DNA from: Neorhodopirellula pilleata
GTDB lineage: Bacteria; Planctomycetota; Planctomycetia; Pirellulales; Pirellulaceae
Length of the DNA stretch: 64,000 nt
Direction of reading: 5' to 3'
NCBI RefSeq assembly: GCF_007859915.1
Contig: NZ_SJPM01000005.1
Location: 303,122-367,121, forward strand
Under the pieces are notes generated by a model that ran no database searches, was not told the DNA's origin, and saw only the letters and a program-made list of their open reading frames with translations. A program made the position numbers and the translations under genes. This document shows, in pieces, positions 34,815 to 43,428 of this stretch. Position 1 is the first letter of the stretch, and every line of letters begins with the position of its first letter.

Positions 34815-36212
34815 ATGGATACCTCATCCAACGACGCCCTTTTGGCTCCCGAAGAACACGTCCTCAGCACGCTCGAACGTGACGGCAGTCGCCGTTGGTT
34901 ATGGCCGAAACTGGCGATGGGAACTTGGTGGAAACGTCGTCGCGTTGTGGCGTACGTGTTGATGGTGGTGTTTGTCGTAATCCCGCACCTGCGGATCGGC
35001 GGCAAACCGGTGGTGTTGTTGGACTTTGTCTCACGCCAATTGACGTTGCTCGGCAAAACCTTCTACCCGACCGACACGTTGATCTTGGCGTTGTTCATAT
35101 TGACCGTGTTCGTCACGATCGTGCTGGTCACGGCGATCGCCGGTCGCGCGTGGTGCGGATGGGCGTGCCCGCAAACCGTTTACATGGAATTCTTGTTCCG
35201 CCCGATCGATCGTTTTTTCGAAGGCACGGTGGGTAAGGGCGGTAGGCCTCGTGGGGGCATCCCTGGTTTTTGGTGGGTTGCCAGAATTCTTGTCTACTTG
35301 ATCCTGTGCATGTTTTTGGCTCACACGTTCTTGGCGTATTTCGTCGGAACCGACACGTTGGCGAGATGGGTACGTTCGTCACCGTTGGAACACCCGTCGG
35401 CTTTTGTCGTGATGGCAGGAACGACGCTCGCGATGATGTTCGATTTTTTGTACTTTCGCGAACAGATGTGTTTGATCGCGTGCCCTTATGGGCGCTTTCA
35501 ATCGGTGATGTTGGACGAGCAGTCCAAAATCGTCGGCTACGACCCGGTCCGTGGCGAACCACGCCGAAAGGGCAAACGGACCGAGGTCGAGCCGGCCGGC
35601 GATTGTGTCGATTGCAATCAATGCGTCGTCGTGTGCCCGACCGGCATCGATATCCGCAAGGGATTGCAAATGGAATGCATTAATTGCACGCAGTGCATCG
35701 ATGCGTGCGACAGTGTGATGGCGAAAGTCGGATTGCCGCCGGGTTTGATTCGATACAGTTCGCAAGATGAGTTGGCACGCAAGCCCAAGAAGCTCTTCCG
35801 CGCCCGCACGATCGCTTATCCGATCATCTTGCTAGCCGTTTCGACCGGGTTCTTTTTCGCGGTAATGAGCAAGGTCGGCTTCGACGCCCGGTTGCTGCGC
35901 GGCAAGGGAGCACCGTTTTCGATTTCCAATGCAGGGATGGTCGGGAACTCATTCAAGTTGCGGTTAGTCAATCGTACCGACTCGGACCAGGTTTACACGA
36001 TCTCGGTCGCTCAGCCCGAAGGCGTGACGCTAGAAGTCATTCAGAAAGAGCTACTGTCGTTGCCATCAGGTGGTAACGTGTTGGTGCCGCTGAGCGTCGA
36101 GTTCGCCCCCACGATCACGCGTGGAGTGGGAAACCGTCCGGCAACCTTGAAGGTCGCCGACGACAGCGACCACGAAACCGAAATCGAATTCAAATTATTA
36201 GGCCCGCGGTAG
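34815..36212 (+). CDS. ccoG: Cytochrome oxidase accessory protein CcoG
   Basis: 465 residues from the ATG at 34815 (MDTSSNDALLAPEEHVLSTL), 35 bases after the mini-protein. Five or so membrane helices, AGRAWCGWACPQTVYMEFLF, and two [4Fe-4S] clusters (CVDCNQCVVVCPTGIDIRKG, CINCTQCIDACD). The C-terminal ~120 residues are the Ig-like periplasmic domain (FKLRLVNRTDSDQVYTISV). CcoG/RdxA reduces Cu(II) for cbb3 assembly. A longer in-frame extension overlaps the previous gene and is not used. Confidence 0.95.
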   Translation: MDTSSNDALLAPEEHVLSTLERDGSRRWLWPKLAMGTWWKRRRVVAYVLMVVFVVIPHLRIGGKPVVLLDFVSRQLTLLGKTFYPTDTLILALFILTVFVTIVLVTAIAGRAWCGWACPQTVYMEFLFRPIDRFFEGTVGKGGRPRGGIPGFWWVARILVYLILCMFLAHTFLAYFVGTDTLARWVRSSPLEHPSAFVVMAGTTLAMMFDFLYFREQMCLIACPYGRFQSVMLDEQSKIVGYDPVRGEPRRKGKRTEVEPAGDCVDCNQCVVVCPTGIDIRKGLQMECINCTQCIDACDSVMAKVGLPPGLIRYSSQDELARKPKKLFRARTIAYPIILLAVSTGFFFAVMSKVGFDARLLRGKGAPFSISNAGMVGNSFKLRLVNRTDSDQVYTISVAQPEGVTLEVIQKELLSLPSGGNVLVPLSVEFAPTITRGVGNRPATLKVADDSDHETEIEFKLLGPR

Positions 36213-36229
36213 TGGATCTCACTGCGAAT

Positions 36230-36425
36230 GACAACCCGAGACGTGAGCGAGGGATCGCTGGTAGTCGGACAAAGGTGAAGTATCCCTCGCTCACGTGTTT
36301 TGATTTAATCGTTTAACGGTAAGCCGCAGGCGACAGAGTTTGAAAACGCAGGCGCCTGCGGCTTGCCGTTAAACGAAAACGCCCAAACGTGCACTAAATC
36401 AACACGCCGTCACGCATCGGGTTCT
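36230..36425. repeat. Palindromic repeat family 1, chimeric copy E
   Basis: A hairpin with GTGAGCGAGGGAT / ATCCCTCGCTCACG arms, then a different palindrome: CGTTTAACGGTAAGCCGCAG and its inverse CTGCGGCTTGCCGTTAAACG, joined by GCAGGCGCCTGC, and finally CTAAATCAACACGCCGTCACG from family 1. A second repeat type has thus been inserted into, or recombined with, the family 1 frame. It separates ccoG from fixH. Confidence 0.65.
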
Positions 36426-36450
36426 CCATCGTCCCAGCATGACCAGCTAG

Positions 36451-36489
36451 CACTCTTCACTCTTCAATCTTCAATCTTCAATCTTCAAT
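36451..36489. repeat. Heptanucleotide tandem repeat before fixH
   Basis: CACTCTT twice, CAATCTT three times, then CAATC and the ATG at 36493. Unit and placement match the array before floA: it occupies the ribosome binding position and no Shine-Dalgarno sequence is seen. Confidence 0.85.
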
Positions 36490-36492
36490 CCC

Positions 36493-37023
36493 ATGCCCCA
36501 ACGCCCACCCGCCCATAAAACGCCCCTCGAAGTCCAATCCGAGCGTAAGGCCAAACGGTTTTACATCGGTTTGGTGTTGTTGCTGTTCGCGATCCAGTGC
36601 ACGATCTTAGGCACGGCGATCAAGCTGGCGATCGGTGATCCGTCACTGGCCGTCGTGCCGGACTATCACCAAGCGGCGCTGCACTGGGACGACGCTCAAA
36701 CTGCCGCCCGGGCGGCCGATAAGATGGGTTGGGATTGGAAGTTAGATGTTTCCGATGTCGCCGACGGAAAAGGATTGCGTGCGATCGAGTTTCGCGTTCT
36801 TGATCGCGACGGTAAGCCGATGTCGGACTTGACCGTCCAAGGCAAGGTTTATCACCACACGCAAGCCGATCAGGTCGATCGGTTCGAGTTCCAAAACGTC
36901 GGCGAAGGACGATACATGGCGATGCCTCCGATGTCCAAAGACGGCTTGTGGCAAATCGAGTTGGATCTGAACAACGCCGGCGAGCCGATGTCGTTCAAGC
37001 GGACGGTCGAGTTACAAGGTTAG
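36493..37023 (+). CDS. fixH: FixH family protein
   Basis: 176 residues with one N-terminal membrane helix (about 22-45, FYIGLVLLLFAIQCTILGTA) and a periplasmic domain beginning PDYHQAALHWDDAQ, the usual FixH/CcoH pattern with the Y-x-x-A-x-x-W-D core. The C-terminus is a beta-rich domain (EFRVLDRDGKPMSDLTVQGK). CcoH helps assemble or stabilise the cbb3 oxidase. The next gene starts 16 bases later. Confidence 0.87.
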   Translation: MPQRPPAHKTPLEVQSERKAKRFYIGLVLLLFAIQCTILGTAIKLAIGDPSLAVVPDYHQAALHWDDAQTAARAADKMGWDWKLDVSDVADGKGLRAIEFRVLDRDGKPMSDLTVQGKVYHHTQADQVDRFEFQNVGEGRYMAMPPMSKDGLWQIELDLNNAGEPMSFKRTVELQG

Positions 37024-37039
37024 TGAGATCGAATCGAAC

Positions 37040-37948
37040 ATGTGGATCCTAATCACCGCCGTCGTCACCGCGAGTTTACTCGGCAGCATGCACTGCGTCG
37101 GCATGTGCGGGCCGCTCGCGATTTGGGCCAGTGGCGCGGGCGAGAAAGCGCCGCGGCGTCAGATCATCACGTCGACGACCTTGTATCATCTGGGCCGTTT
37201 GATCACGTACACCATCGCCGGGTTGATCGCCGGCGGGATCGGCAGTCTCGTCGATGTCGGTGGTCAAACGCTCGGGTTCCAACTCGCCGCAGCACGGGTC
37301 GTCGGTTCGATCATGGTTCTGATCGGTGCTTGGAAGTTGTTTTCGATGTGGTTACCTCGCACGACGACGACTTCCGGACCGGTTCCCTCGCGGATCGGGG
37401 GATTGCTCGTCAAGTTGCGTCCGTATGTGTTCCGATTGCCGCCGAGCGGCCGAGCATTGGCGACAGGTTTGCTGACCACGTTGCTGCCGTGCGGATGGTT
37501 GTATCTGTTCGCTCTCGTCGCGGCGGGAACGGGCAATCCGTTCTCTGGCGCGATTACGATGGCGGCGTTTTGGATCGGCACGGTCCCGGCATTGACCGCG
37601 TTGATTGCGGGCACGCAAACCTTGTCGCGCAAGTTCGTCCAGATCGTTCCGACGGCGGCGGCGGTGTTGTTGATCGTGACCGGATGCGTGACCGCGTCCG
37701 GCCGGGGATTTGCGAAGCTGAGTTCGTTGACCGAGATCGCCAACCCGGTGGCTTTTTCCATATCGAGCGATAACGGCGGTGCGGCACCGACGAGTGACGC
37801 GATCGATGAGTTGGTTAAGACGCCGCTACCGTGCTGTGCCGCTCGCATCGAAGCGGAAGCCGGTCGAGAGGCTCATCAAGAAATCAGCGACAAAACCGAC
37901 GCGGAGCCGCAGTCCAGTTTGATTGCTGCGGAGGCGTTAGAGCAGTGA
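37040..37948 (+). CDS. UreH/DsbD-2-like membrane protein of the cbb3 locus
   Basis: 302 residues, about six membrane helices. It opens with SLLGSMHCVGMCGPLAIW, the His-Cys/Met-Cys motif of the PF13386 (sulfite exporter TauE/SafE-like, UreH) family, and has TTLLPCGWLYLFALVAAGTG in the second repeat. Members next to ccoI/ccoS are thought to supply copper for cbb3 maturation. The C-terminal 60 residues are cytoplasmic or periplasmic and acidic. The stop overlaps the GTG start of ccoI (GTGA at 37945-37948). Confidence 0.85.
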   Translation: MWILITAVVTASLLGSMHCVGMCGPLAIWASGAGEKAPRRQIITSTTLYHLGRLITYTIAGLIAGGIGSLVDVGGQTLGFQLAAARVVGSIMVLIGAWKLFSMWLPRTTTTSGPVPSRIGGLLVKLRPYVFRLPPSGRALATGLLTTLLPCGWLYLFALVAAGTGNPFSGAITMAAFWIGTVPALTALIAGTQTLSRKFVQIVPTAAAVLLIVTGCVTASGRGFAKLSSLTEIANPVAFSISSDNGGAAPTSDAIDELVKTPLPCCAARIEAEAGREAHQEISDKTDAEPQSSLIAAEALEQ

Positions 37949-40485
37949 CACGGGGCAATACAGTATCCGATCGCGTTCCTACCGATCGCCTACCTTCGGA
38001 TCGATCACATCGTGTCGTTCGGCCTTGCATTCATTGCAACGAGCCCACCGACAGCACAGCAGATCAAGCGGCCGAAGAGGTCTTTTGCTGCAACGGTTGT
38101 CGTGGTGCGTACGAGTTGATCCACGGCTGGGGGCTGGAAGGGTTTTATGGTCTGCGTGATCAGCTCGCGTCTGGACCGGCGACTCGTGTCCGAGACGGTG
38201 GCGGCCGGTACGATGTATTCGATAGCGACGATTTTCTAGGCCCGTCGACGCCGGTGGTGCAAGCGGACGGGTTGATGTGTGCGGAGCTGGCCGTTCATGG
38301 ATTGCACTGTGCCGCGTGCGCTTGGTTGATCGAGAACGCCGCGATGCGGACGCCGGGTTGGAACGTCGCCCGTGTCAAGATGAGCGACCATACGTTGAGG
38401 GTCGTGTTCGATCCTGAAAAGACCAAGCTTAGCCGGATCGCCGGTTTGCTCGACCGACTCGGTTACGAACTCGCGCCCGTGTCCAAACAGCGCGACGAGC
38501 ATTTTCAAAACGAGAGTCGGCGGCATTTGATTCAGATCGCGATCGCCGGTTTCTTTGCCGCCAACGCGATGTGGATCGCCGTCGCCTTGTACGCCGGCGA
38601 AGCCTACGGGGTCGCCGCCGATCATCGTTTCTTTTTGCGGATGATCGGAACGGCACTCGGGGTGGCGGCGGTGATGCTACCCGGGCGAACGTTTTTCGTG
38701 GGGGCTTGGGCGTCGCTTCGCAACCGTGTCCCGCACATGGACTTGCCCGTGGCCCTCGGGTTGGCGGTCGGGACGTTGGTCGGCACCGTTAATGCGATCA
38801 CCGGTTACGGGCATTTGTATTTTGATTCACTCGCGGTGCTCGTGTTCTTGTTGCTGATCGGGCGTTGGATTCAATTCCATCAACAACACCGGGCGGCCAA
38901 GGCGGTCGATCTGCTATTGCGAATCACGCCGCGTCACGCCAGTCGGGTGAACGAAAACGACGGCACGGATTCGGTTCTCGTCGACGCCTTGCTAATCGGT
39001 GATGTCATCCGCGTCGGCGCGAACGAAAACATTCCCGCCGACGGTGAGATCGTTCGTGGCGAATCGATGATCGACCGATCACTGTTGACCGGCGAGAGTT
39101 TGCCGGTGGGCGTGCAGCCCGGCGATGCGGTCTCGGCGGGCACGTTGAACTTGCAACGGGTGATCGACGTTCGAGTCGAAGCGACCGGACGTGACAGCCG
39201 CATCGGCAAGGTGATGCAATCGGTCGAAGAAGCCACCAGCGAGAAAACGCCGATCGTTCAATTCGCCGATTCGGTGGGGGGTGTGTTTGTGGTCGTGGTA
39301 TCGTTGCTCGCCGTCGGAGCGTTCGCGTGGTGGTTGCCGGTGGGATGGTCGATCGCGGCTTCGCATGCGACGTCGTTGTTGATCGTCGCCTGTCCCTGTG
39401 CGTTGGCATTGGCCACTCCTTTGGCGATCGCCGTGTCACTCGGTCGAGCCGCGAAGCACAAGGTCTTGATCCGCGACGGCAGCACGTTGCAACTGCTCGC
39501 CCGAGGCGGTCAGATTTGGTTTGACAAGACCGGCACTTTAACAACCGGCCGCCCTGATGCGGAGTTGGTTTGGGGTGACATCACGGCGGTCGCCATGGCG
39601 GCGGCGGTCGAACAGGATTGTCAGCATCCGGTCGCCGAAGCGATCCGGCGGTTTGCCGGCCGACATGGTTTGATTACTCCTGAGGGAAGCTTGGTCGAAG
39701 TCCAACGAACCGGTGTGATCGGACGTGTCGGCGGCGTGAAGGTCTTTGTCGGAAACGAGTCGTTCGTCCGCGAACATGGGATCGACATTGGGGGCGAAGT
39801 GCTCGCGGTCGTCGAGCAATGCGCCAACGACATGGCAAGTCCGATCTTGGTCGCCGTTGGTGGAGTGGTCGAAGCGGTGTTGGCGATCTCCGATCCGTTG
39901 CGGCCAGGAGTGGCAAGCACGATCGCGAACCTCAAGCGACGAGGTTGGAAGGTCGGCATTTTGTCGGGCGACCATCCTACGATCGTCAATCATGTCGCGG
40001 CGCAAGTTGGGATCGACTCCGGATCGGCACGAGGCGGGATGAGTCCGGAAGAAAAGCTCGCGACCGTTCGACGCTGTCGAGCGAACCGCCGGGCGGCGAC
40101 GACCGTGATGGTCGGCGACGGTGCCAACGACGCGGCCGCGCTCGCCGCCGCCGACGTGGGCGTGGCGGTCCGCGGTGGCGCGGAGGTTAGCTTGCAGGCG
40201 GCGCCGGTGTTCATCGCCAGTGGCGAGATCGAACAGGTCGATCAGATGATTCATTCGGCGGGGCGCACCGATTGGTTGATCCGGACGGCTTTTGCGGTTT
40301 CCTTGACGTATAATTTGGTCGCCGTCGGATTGGCGATGATGGGCAAGATCAGTCCCTTGATCGCGGCCGTCTTGATGCCGATCAGCAGCGTCAGTGTGTT
40401 GGCGTTGACGTTAGCTTGGCCGACCTATCCTTCTGCCGAAGACAATCATTCTCGCTCTGAAGAAAAATTGGGGACCGAATCGTGA
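37945..40485 (+). CDS. ccoI: Copper-translocating P-type ATPase CcoI/FixI
   Basis: 846 residues from the GTG at 37945. The Cys-rich N-terminal metal-binding domain (CIHCNEPTD, FCCNGCRGAYELIH) is typical of CcoI. An HMA domain follows with LHGLHCAACAWLIENAAM. Then eight membrane helices with the transport motif ACPCALALATPLA (Cys483, Cys485), phosphorylation site DKTGTLTTG (Asp527) and hinge MVGDGANDAAALAAADVGVAV. It exports copper from the cytoplasm for insertion into the oxidase, not for detoxification. It overlaps both neighbours by 4 bases. Confidence 0.95.
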   Translation: MTRGNTVSDRVPTDRLPSDRSHRVVRPCIHCNEPTDSTADQAAEEVFCCNGCRGAYELIHGWGLEGFYGLRDQLASGPATRVRDGGGRYDVFDSDDFLGPSTPVVQADGLMCAELAVHGLHCAACAWLIENAAMRTPGWNVARVKMSDHTLRVVFDPEKTKLSRIAGLLDRLGYELAPVSKQRDEHFQNESRRHLIQIAIAGFFAANAMWIAVALYAGEAYGVAADHRFFLRMIGTALGVAAVMLPGRTFFVGAWASLRNRVPHMDLPVALGLAVGTLVGTVNAITGYGHLYFDSLAVLVFLLLIGRWIQFHQQHRAAKAVDLLLRITPRHASRVNENDGTDSVLVDALLIGDVIRVGANENIPADGEIVRGESMIDRSLLTGESLPVGVQPGDAVSAGTLNLQRVIDVRVEATGRDSRIGKVMQSVEEATSEKTPIVQFADSVGGVFVVVVSLLAVGAFAWWLPVGWSIAASHATSLLIVACPCALALATPLAIAVSLGRAAKHKVLIRDGSTLQLLARGGQIWFDKTGTLTTGRPDAELVWGDITAVAMAAAVEQDCQHPVAEAIRRFAGRHGLITPEGSLVEVQRTGVIGRVGGVKVFVGNESFVREHGIDIGGEVLAVVEQCANDMASPILVAVGGVVEAVLAISDPLRPGVASTIANLKRRGWKVGILSGDHPTIVNHVAAQVGIDSGSARGGMSPEEKLATVRRCRANRRAATTVMVGDGANDAAALAAADVGVAVRGGAEVSLQAAPVFIASGEIEQVDQMIHSAGRTDWLIRTAFAVSLTYNLVAVGLAMMGKISPLIAAVLMPISSVSVLALTLAWPTYPSAEDNHSRSEEKLGTES

Positions 40486-40655
40486 GCGTTCTGTTCATCG
40501 CATTGCCGATCGCGTTGCTACTCGGCGGTGGCGGAATGTGGGCGTGCATCGTGTGTATCCGAGCGGGCCAATACGACGATTTGGACACTCCCGCGGTGCG
40601 GATGTTGATCGACGACCAAGCGACGCCGCAGGTGGACGATCACGACGTGAACTGA
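40482..40655 (+). CDS. ccoS: cbb3 oxidase maturation protein CcoS
   Basis: 57 residues, GTG start overlapping the ccoI stop. One membrane helix (LFIALPIALLLGGGGMW) and the family signature AGQYDDLDTPAVRML. CcoS is needed for cofactor insertion into the cbb3 oxidase. It closes the operon. Confidence 0.93.
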   Translation: MSVLFIALPIALLLGGGGMWACIVCIRAGQYDDLDTPAVRMLIDDQATPQVDDHDVN

Positions 40656-40754
40656 ACGCAAGAGCAGGCCCCTGAACTTGACGGACTGGAAAGACTATCC
40701 TGTAGGAAATTTCCCCCAGTCTACGAGACTTCCACCTTCCGCGAGGTTTTTGCC

Positions 40755-41330
40755 ATGAAGTTCCAAGCTACCGCTATCGTTGCCTTTGCTTTTTTGTTGT
40801 CCGTGGCGGTTTCGCCAAGTCGCGTGTGGTCCGATCAAGCCGTCGCCGAATCCACCGCTGAAATCGACGTTTTCGGCGAAGGCAAGCTCGTCGTTCCCGC
40901 TCAATTCAAGAAATCAGAAGCTCAAAGCCGAATCATCGAACACGAATTCTCCGCGACCGCTGGCGAAGGCGACGACGCTCCGATGGCCCGCGTGACGATG
41001 ATGCGAGCCGGTGGCGGTGTCGAAGCCAATATCGATCGTTGGAAAGGCCAATTCGGTGGCAGCGACAAGAAAATCGGAGAAACCGAGGTTGTCGAGAGTG
41101 GCAAATTGAAAGTTCATACCGTCAAGGTCACCGGTGAGTACACCGAAACCATGGGCGGCGGACCGTTTTCGGGTGGCAAGAAAGTGAAACGTCCGGACTA
41201 CGCGATGTTGGGTTCGATCCTGGTCGATTCCAACGGTCGGCAATACTTCGTCAAGATGATCGGCCCCGCCGCCGTGATCGAGGCTCATGAAGCCGCGTTT
41301 AAGAAAATGGTTCATTCGGCCGGCAAGTAG
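40755..41330 (+). CDS. Secreted hypothetical protein
   Basis: 191 residues with a clear Sec signal peptide (KFQATAIVAFAFLLSVAVSP, cut near residue 27). The mature part has a beta-rich pattern (FKKSEAQSRIIEHEFSATAG, ARVTMMRAGGGVEANIDRWK, QYFVKMIGPAAVIEAHEAAF) resembling a class of small periplasmic proteins of planctomycetes with no known function. It starts 99 bases after ccoS, has its own stop region with repeat family 2, and may be a separate transcription unit. Confidence 0.75.
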   Translation: MKFQATAIVAFAFLLSVAVSPSRVWSDQAVAESTAEIDVFGEGKLVVPAQFKKSEAQSRIIEHEFSATAGEGDDAPMARVTMMRAGGGVEANIDRWKGQFGGSDKKIGETEVVESGKLKVHTVKVTGEYTETMGGGPFSGGKKVKRPDYAMLGSILVDSNGRQYFVKMIGPAAVIEAHEAAFKKMVHSAGK

Positions 41331-41346
41331 ATCGGTTTTGAGCGTC

Positions 41347-41437
41347 TATCCGAAAAGGGGTCTGACCCTTTCGGAGGCGAGTCGATTCCCATTGCGTTGA
41401 TGGCCTCGCCGGAGAGGGTCAGACCCCTCTTCGGATA
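41347..41437. repeat. Palindromic repeat family 2, copy 2
   Basis: Arms 41347-41369 (TATCCGAAAAGGGGTCTGAC and CCT) and 41415-41437 pair over 23 bases with one mismatch; an inner pair GGAGGCGAGTCGA / TGGCCTCGCCGGA extends the structure toward the loop. The outer part (TATCCGAA) differs from copy 3 but is still self-complementary. It may act as a bidirectional transcription barrier. Confidence 0.75.
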
Positions 41438-41476
41438 GGCGGCCAGAGTCCGGCCGGGCCATTTAGGATATCTCAC

Positions 41477-42985
41477 GTGAACACTCAATCGTTCTTGGAA
41501 CATCACGGCATCATTCGCAATCCCTTTGCCGAGGAAGACGCGCAGACTGATCCGGTGTTCAAGCAACACTGCATTCGCAACGCCTACCATCCCGCTTGGG
41601 ACAAGGTTTATGGTGACCCGACCGAACCGGCGACGGCGATCATTTTTGGTCCCAAAGGATCCGGCAAAACGGCGATGCGATTGCAAGTCGATCAGCATCT
41701 GATTCAGTTCAATGAACAGAACCCTGAAGATCGTGTTTACATCATTCGTTACGACGACTTCAATCCGTTTCTGGATCATTTTTGCGAACGATTGGGCAAA
41801 CGAGCGGCGCGGAAGCCTGAAAAGGCACTCGATGCGTGGCGATTATGGGATCACATGGACGCGATCCTGTGTCTCGGTGTGACCGAACTGGTCGATCAGG
41901 TTCTTGCCGATCCGGCGGCGGGCCGCAAGACGCGCGTCGACGGCAACCAAATCGATCCGTCTCGGATCGACAAGCTTGACCGCAATGACGCCCGAGATTT
42001 GCTGTTGCTCGCGGCCTGTTATGATCAATCCACCACATCGACGTTCACCGGACGATTCGAACAACTGCGTAAGCGGCTGCACTTTCAGAACTGGACCGCG
42101 TCGATTGACTTTTGGTTTGCGTCCATTTGGACGGTCTTGGTCGTCGTCGTGATCGGATGGATGTTTTACAACTCCGCCGACGAAGAAGGCGTGCGGACGT
42201 GGAATCTACTGTGGTTGATTCCGATCTTGGCATTTCTTGGAAAGCTGCCTTATTTGATTCGATGGACGAAGTGCCAACTCGCGGCGATGGGCATCCACCG
42301 TCACATGCGAGTCGGTAAGCGAGAAACCGGAGCGGTACGAAAAGTCTTGTTGCAGTTTCCCGCCAAGGAACTCGAAAGCCAACCCGTCCCACGATACGAC
42401 CGAACCGATGATCGATATGAATTGTTGCGAAAGTTCCAAGGGCTACTCGCGCAACTCGGCTTCGGCGGAATGATCGTCTTGATGGACCGTGTCGATGAAC
42501 CACACATGACCGGTGGTAAACCGGAGTTAATGCGGCGGTTCGTGTGGCCGATGCTCGATAACAAACTACTCAAGCATCCCGGCCTCGGATTCAAGATGAT
42601 GCTACCCGAGGAACTTCATCGCGATACCGAACGGGAGACTCGAGAATTTCACGAACGAGCACGATTGGACAAGCAAAACGTGATCCCCTCGTTCCAGTGG
42701 ACCGGCGAATCGCTCTACGACGTCACGCGGTCACGAATGATGGCATGCGCCGCTGAAGGCCGAACGCCGCAACCGAAGGATCTATTCGAAGACGACGTCT
42801 CGTACGACAAGATGCTGGCCGCGTTCGAATCGCTCCGCGTGCCACGACACTTGTTCCGGTTCCTGTACCGAGTCGTCTCGGAACATTGCAACCAGTTCAC
42901 CGACACCGACCCACAATATCAAATCAGTCGGTCGACGTTCGAAACCAGCCTCGCCGTGTACACGCGAGAAATGGATCGTTCGTGA
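41477..42985 (+). CDS. Membrane-associated P-loop ATPase of unknown role
   Basis: 502 residues, GTG start. Residues about 35-65 carry Walker A (IIFGPKGSGKTAMRL) and the motif GMIVLMDRVDEPHMTGG near 335 looks like Walker B. Two hydrophobic segments lie between them (about 213-235 FASIWTVLVVVVIGWMF and 246-262 LLWLIPILAFLGKLPYL), so the ATPase domain is split by a membrane hairpin, a layout known from KAP-type P-loop NTPases. The N-terminus FLEHHGIIRNPFAEEDAQTD resembles the start of ExeA-like ATPases (G-x-x-x-x-P-F). No partner gene is adjacent; flanks are repeats. Function unknown. Confidence 0.75.
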   Translation: MNTQSFLEHHGIIRNPFAEEDAQTDPVFKQHCIRNAYHPAWDKVYGDPTEPATAIIFGPKGSGKTAMRLQVDQHLIQFNEQNPEDRVYIIRYDDFNPFLDHFCERLGKRAARKPEKALDAWRLWDHMDAILCLGVTELVDQVLADPAAGRKTRVDGNQIDPSRIDKLDRNDARDLLLLAACYDQSTTSTFTGRFEQLRKRLHFQNWTASIDFWFASIWTVLVVVVIGWMFYNSADEEGVRTWNLLWLIPILAFLGKLPYLIRWTKCQLAAMGIHRHMRVGKRETGAVRKVLLQFPAKELESQPVPRYDRTDDRYELLRKFQGLLAQLGFGGMIVLMDRVDEPHMTGGKPELMRRFVWPMLDNKLLKHPGLGFKMMLPEELHRDTERETREFHERARLDKQNVIPSFQWTGESLYDVTRSRMMACAAEGRTPQPKDLFEDDVSYDKMLAAFESLRVPRHLFRFLYRVVSEHCNQFTDTDPQYQISRSTFETSLAVYTREMDRS

Positions 42986-43050
42986 GGACGGATTTCATCT
43001 TAATAGTCGACGGGTGTTAGCTTCGTGTGAGCATTCACTGCCACTTATTT

Positions 43051-43210
43051 ACGATTTAATCGTAACCCGCTGCGTCAGCGAGGGATAATTGATATTGACT
43101 CATCCCTCGCTTACGCTTCGGGTTACGAAAAACCAATGCCACAGGCAAAGGTGCAACTTCAAAACTCACGCTTGGGGCCTCGATGAGGCCTGAATCAACA
43201 GCCCGCTAGC
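43051..43210. repeat. Palindromic repeat family 1, partial copy F
   Basis: Contains TTTAATCGTAACCCGCTGCG, the hairpin CAGCGAGGGAT...ATCCCTCGCTTACG, a GCAACTTCAAAACTCACG segment also present in copies A and G, and ends GAATCAACAGCCCGCTAGC. The left end is missing. Confidence 0.7.
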
Positions 43211-43428
43211 AAACGGCCGGACCTTCGGCCCTGCATGGATCGCTCGCACATTCAACCCAGCCCCTGCGGGCTGGGCTAGGTAAACTGCCGGGCCTTTGGC
43301 CCTGAAAGACTGCCCCGACATTCGTTAGAGGTAGGAGCCTAGCCGGCATGCGGAACAAAAACAAATCCTGGAAAGCTCGTGTCAATAGCAACGTTTTGAC
43401 AGCCCACATTAGCCCAAGGCGACCATGC
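43211..43428. repeat. Cluster of short GC hairpins
   Basis: GGCCGGACCTTCGGCC, CCAGCCCCTGCGGGCTGG and CCGGGCCTTTGGCC follow each other within 70 bases (43211-43300), probably another planctomycete intergenic repeat joined to family 1. They lie between convergent genes. The remainder up to 43428 shows nothing. Confidence 0.45.
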
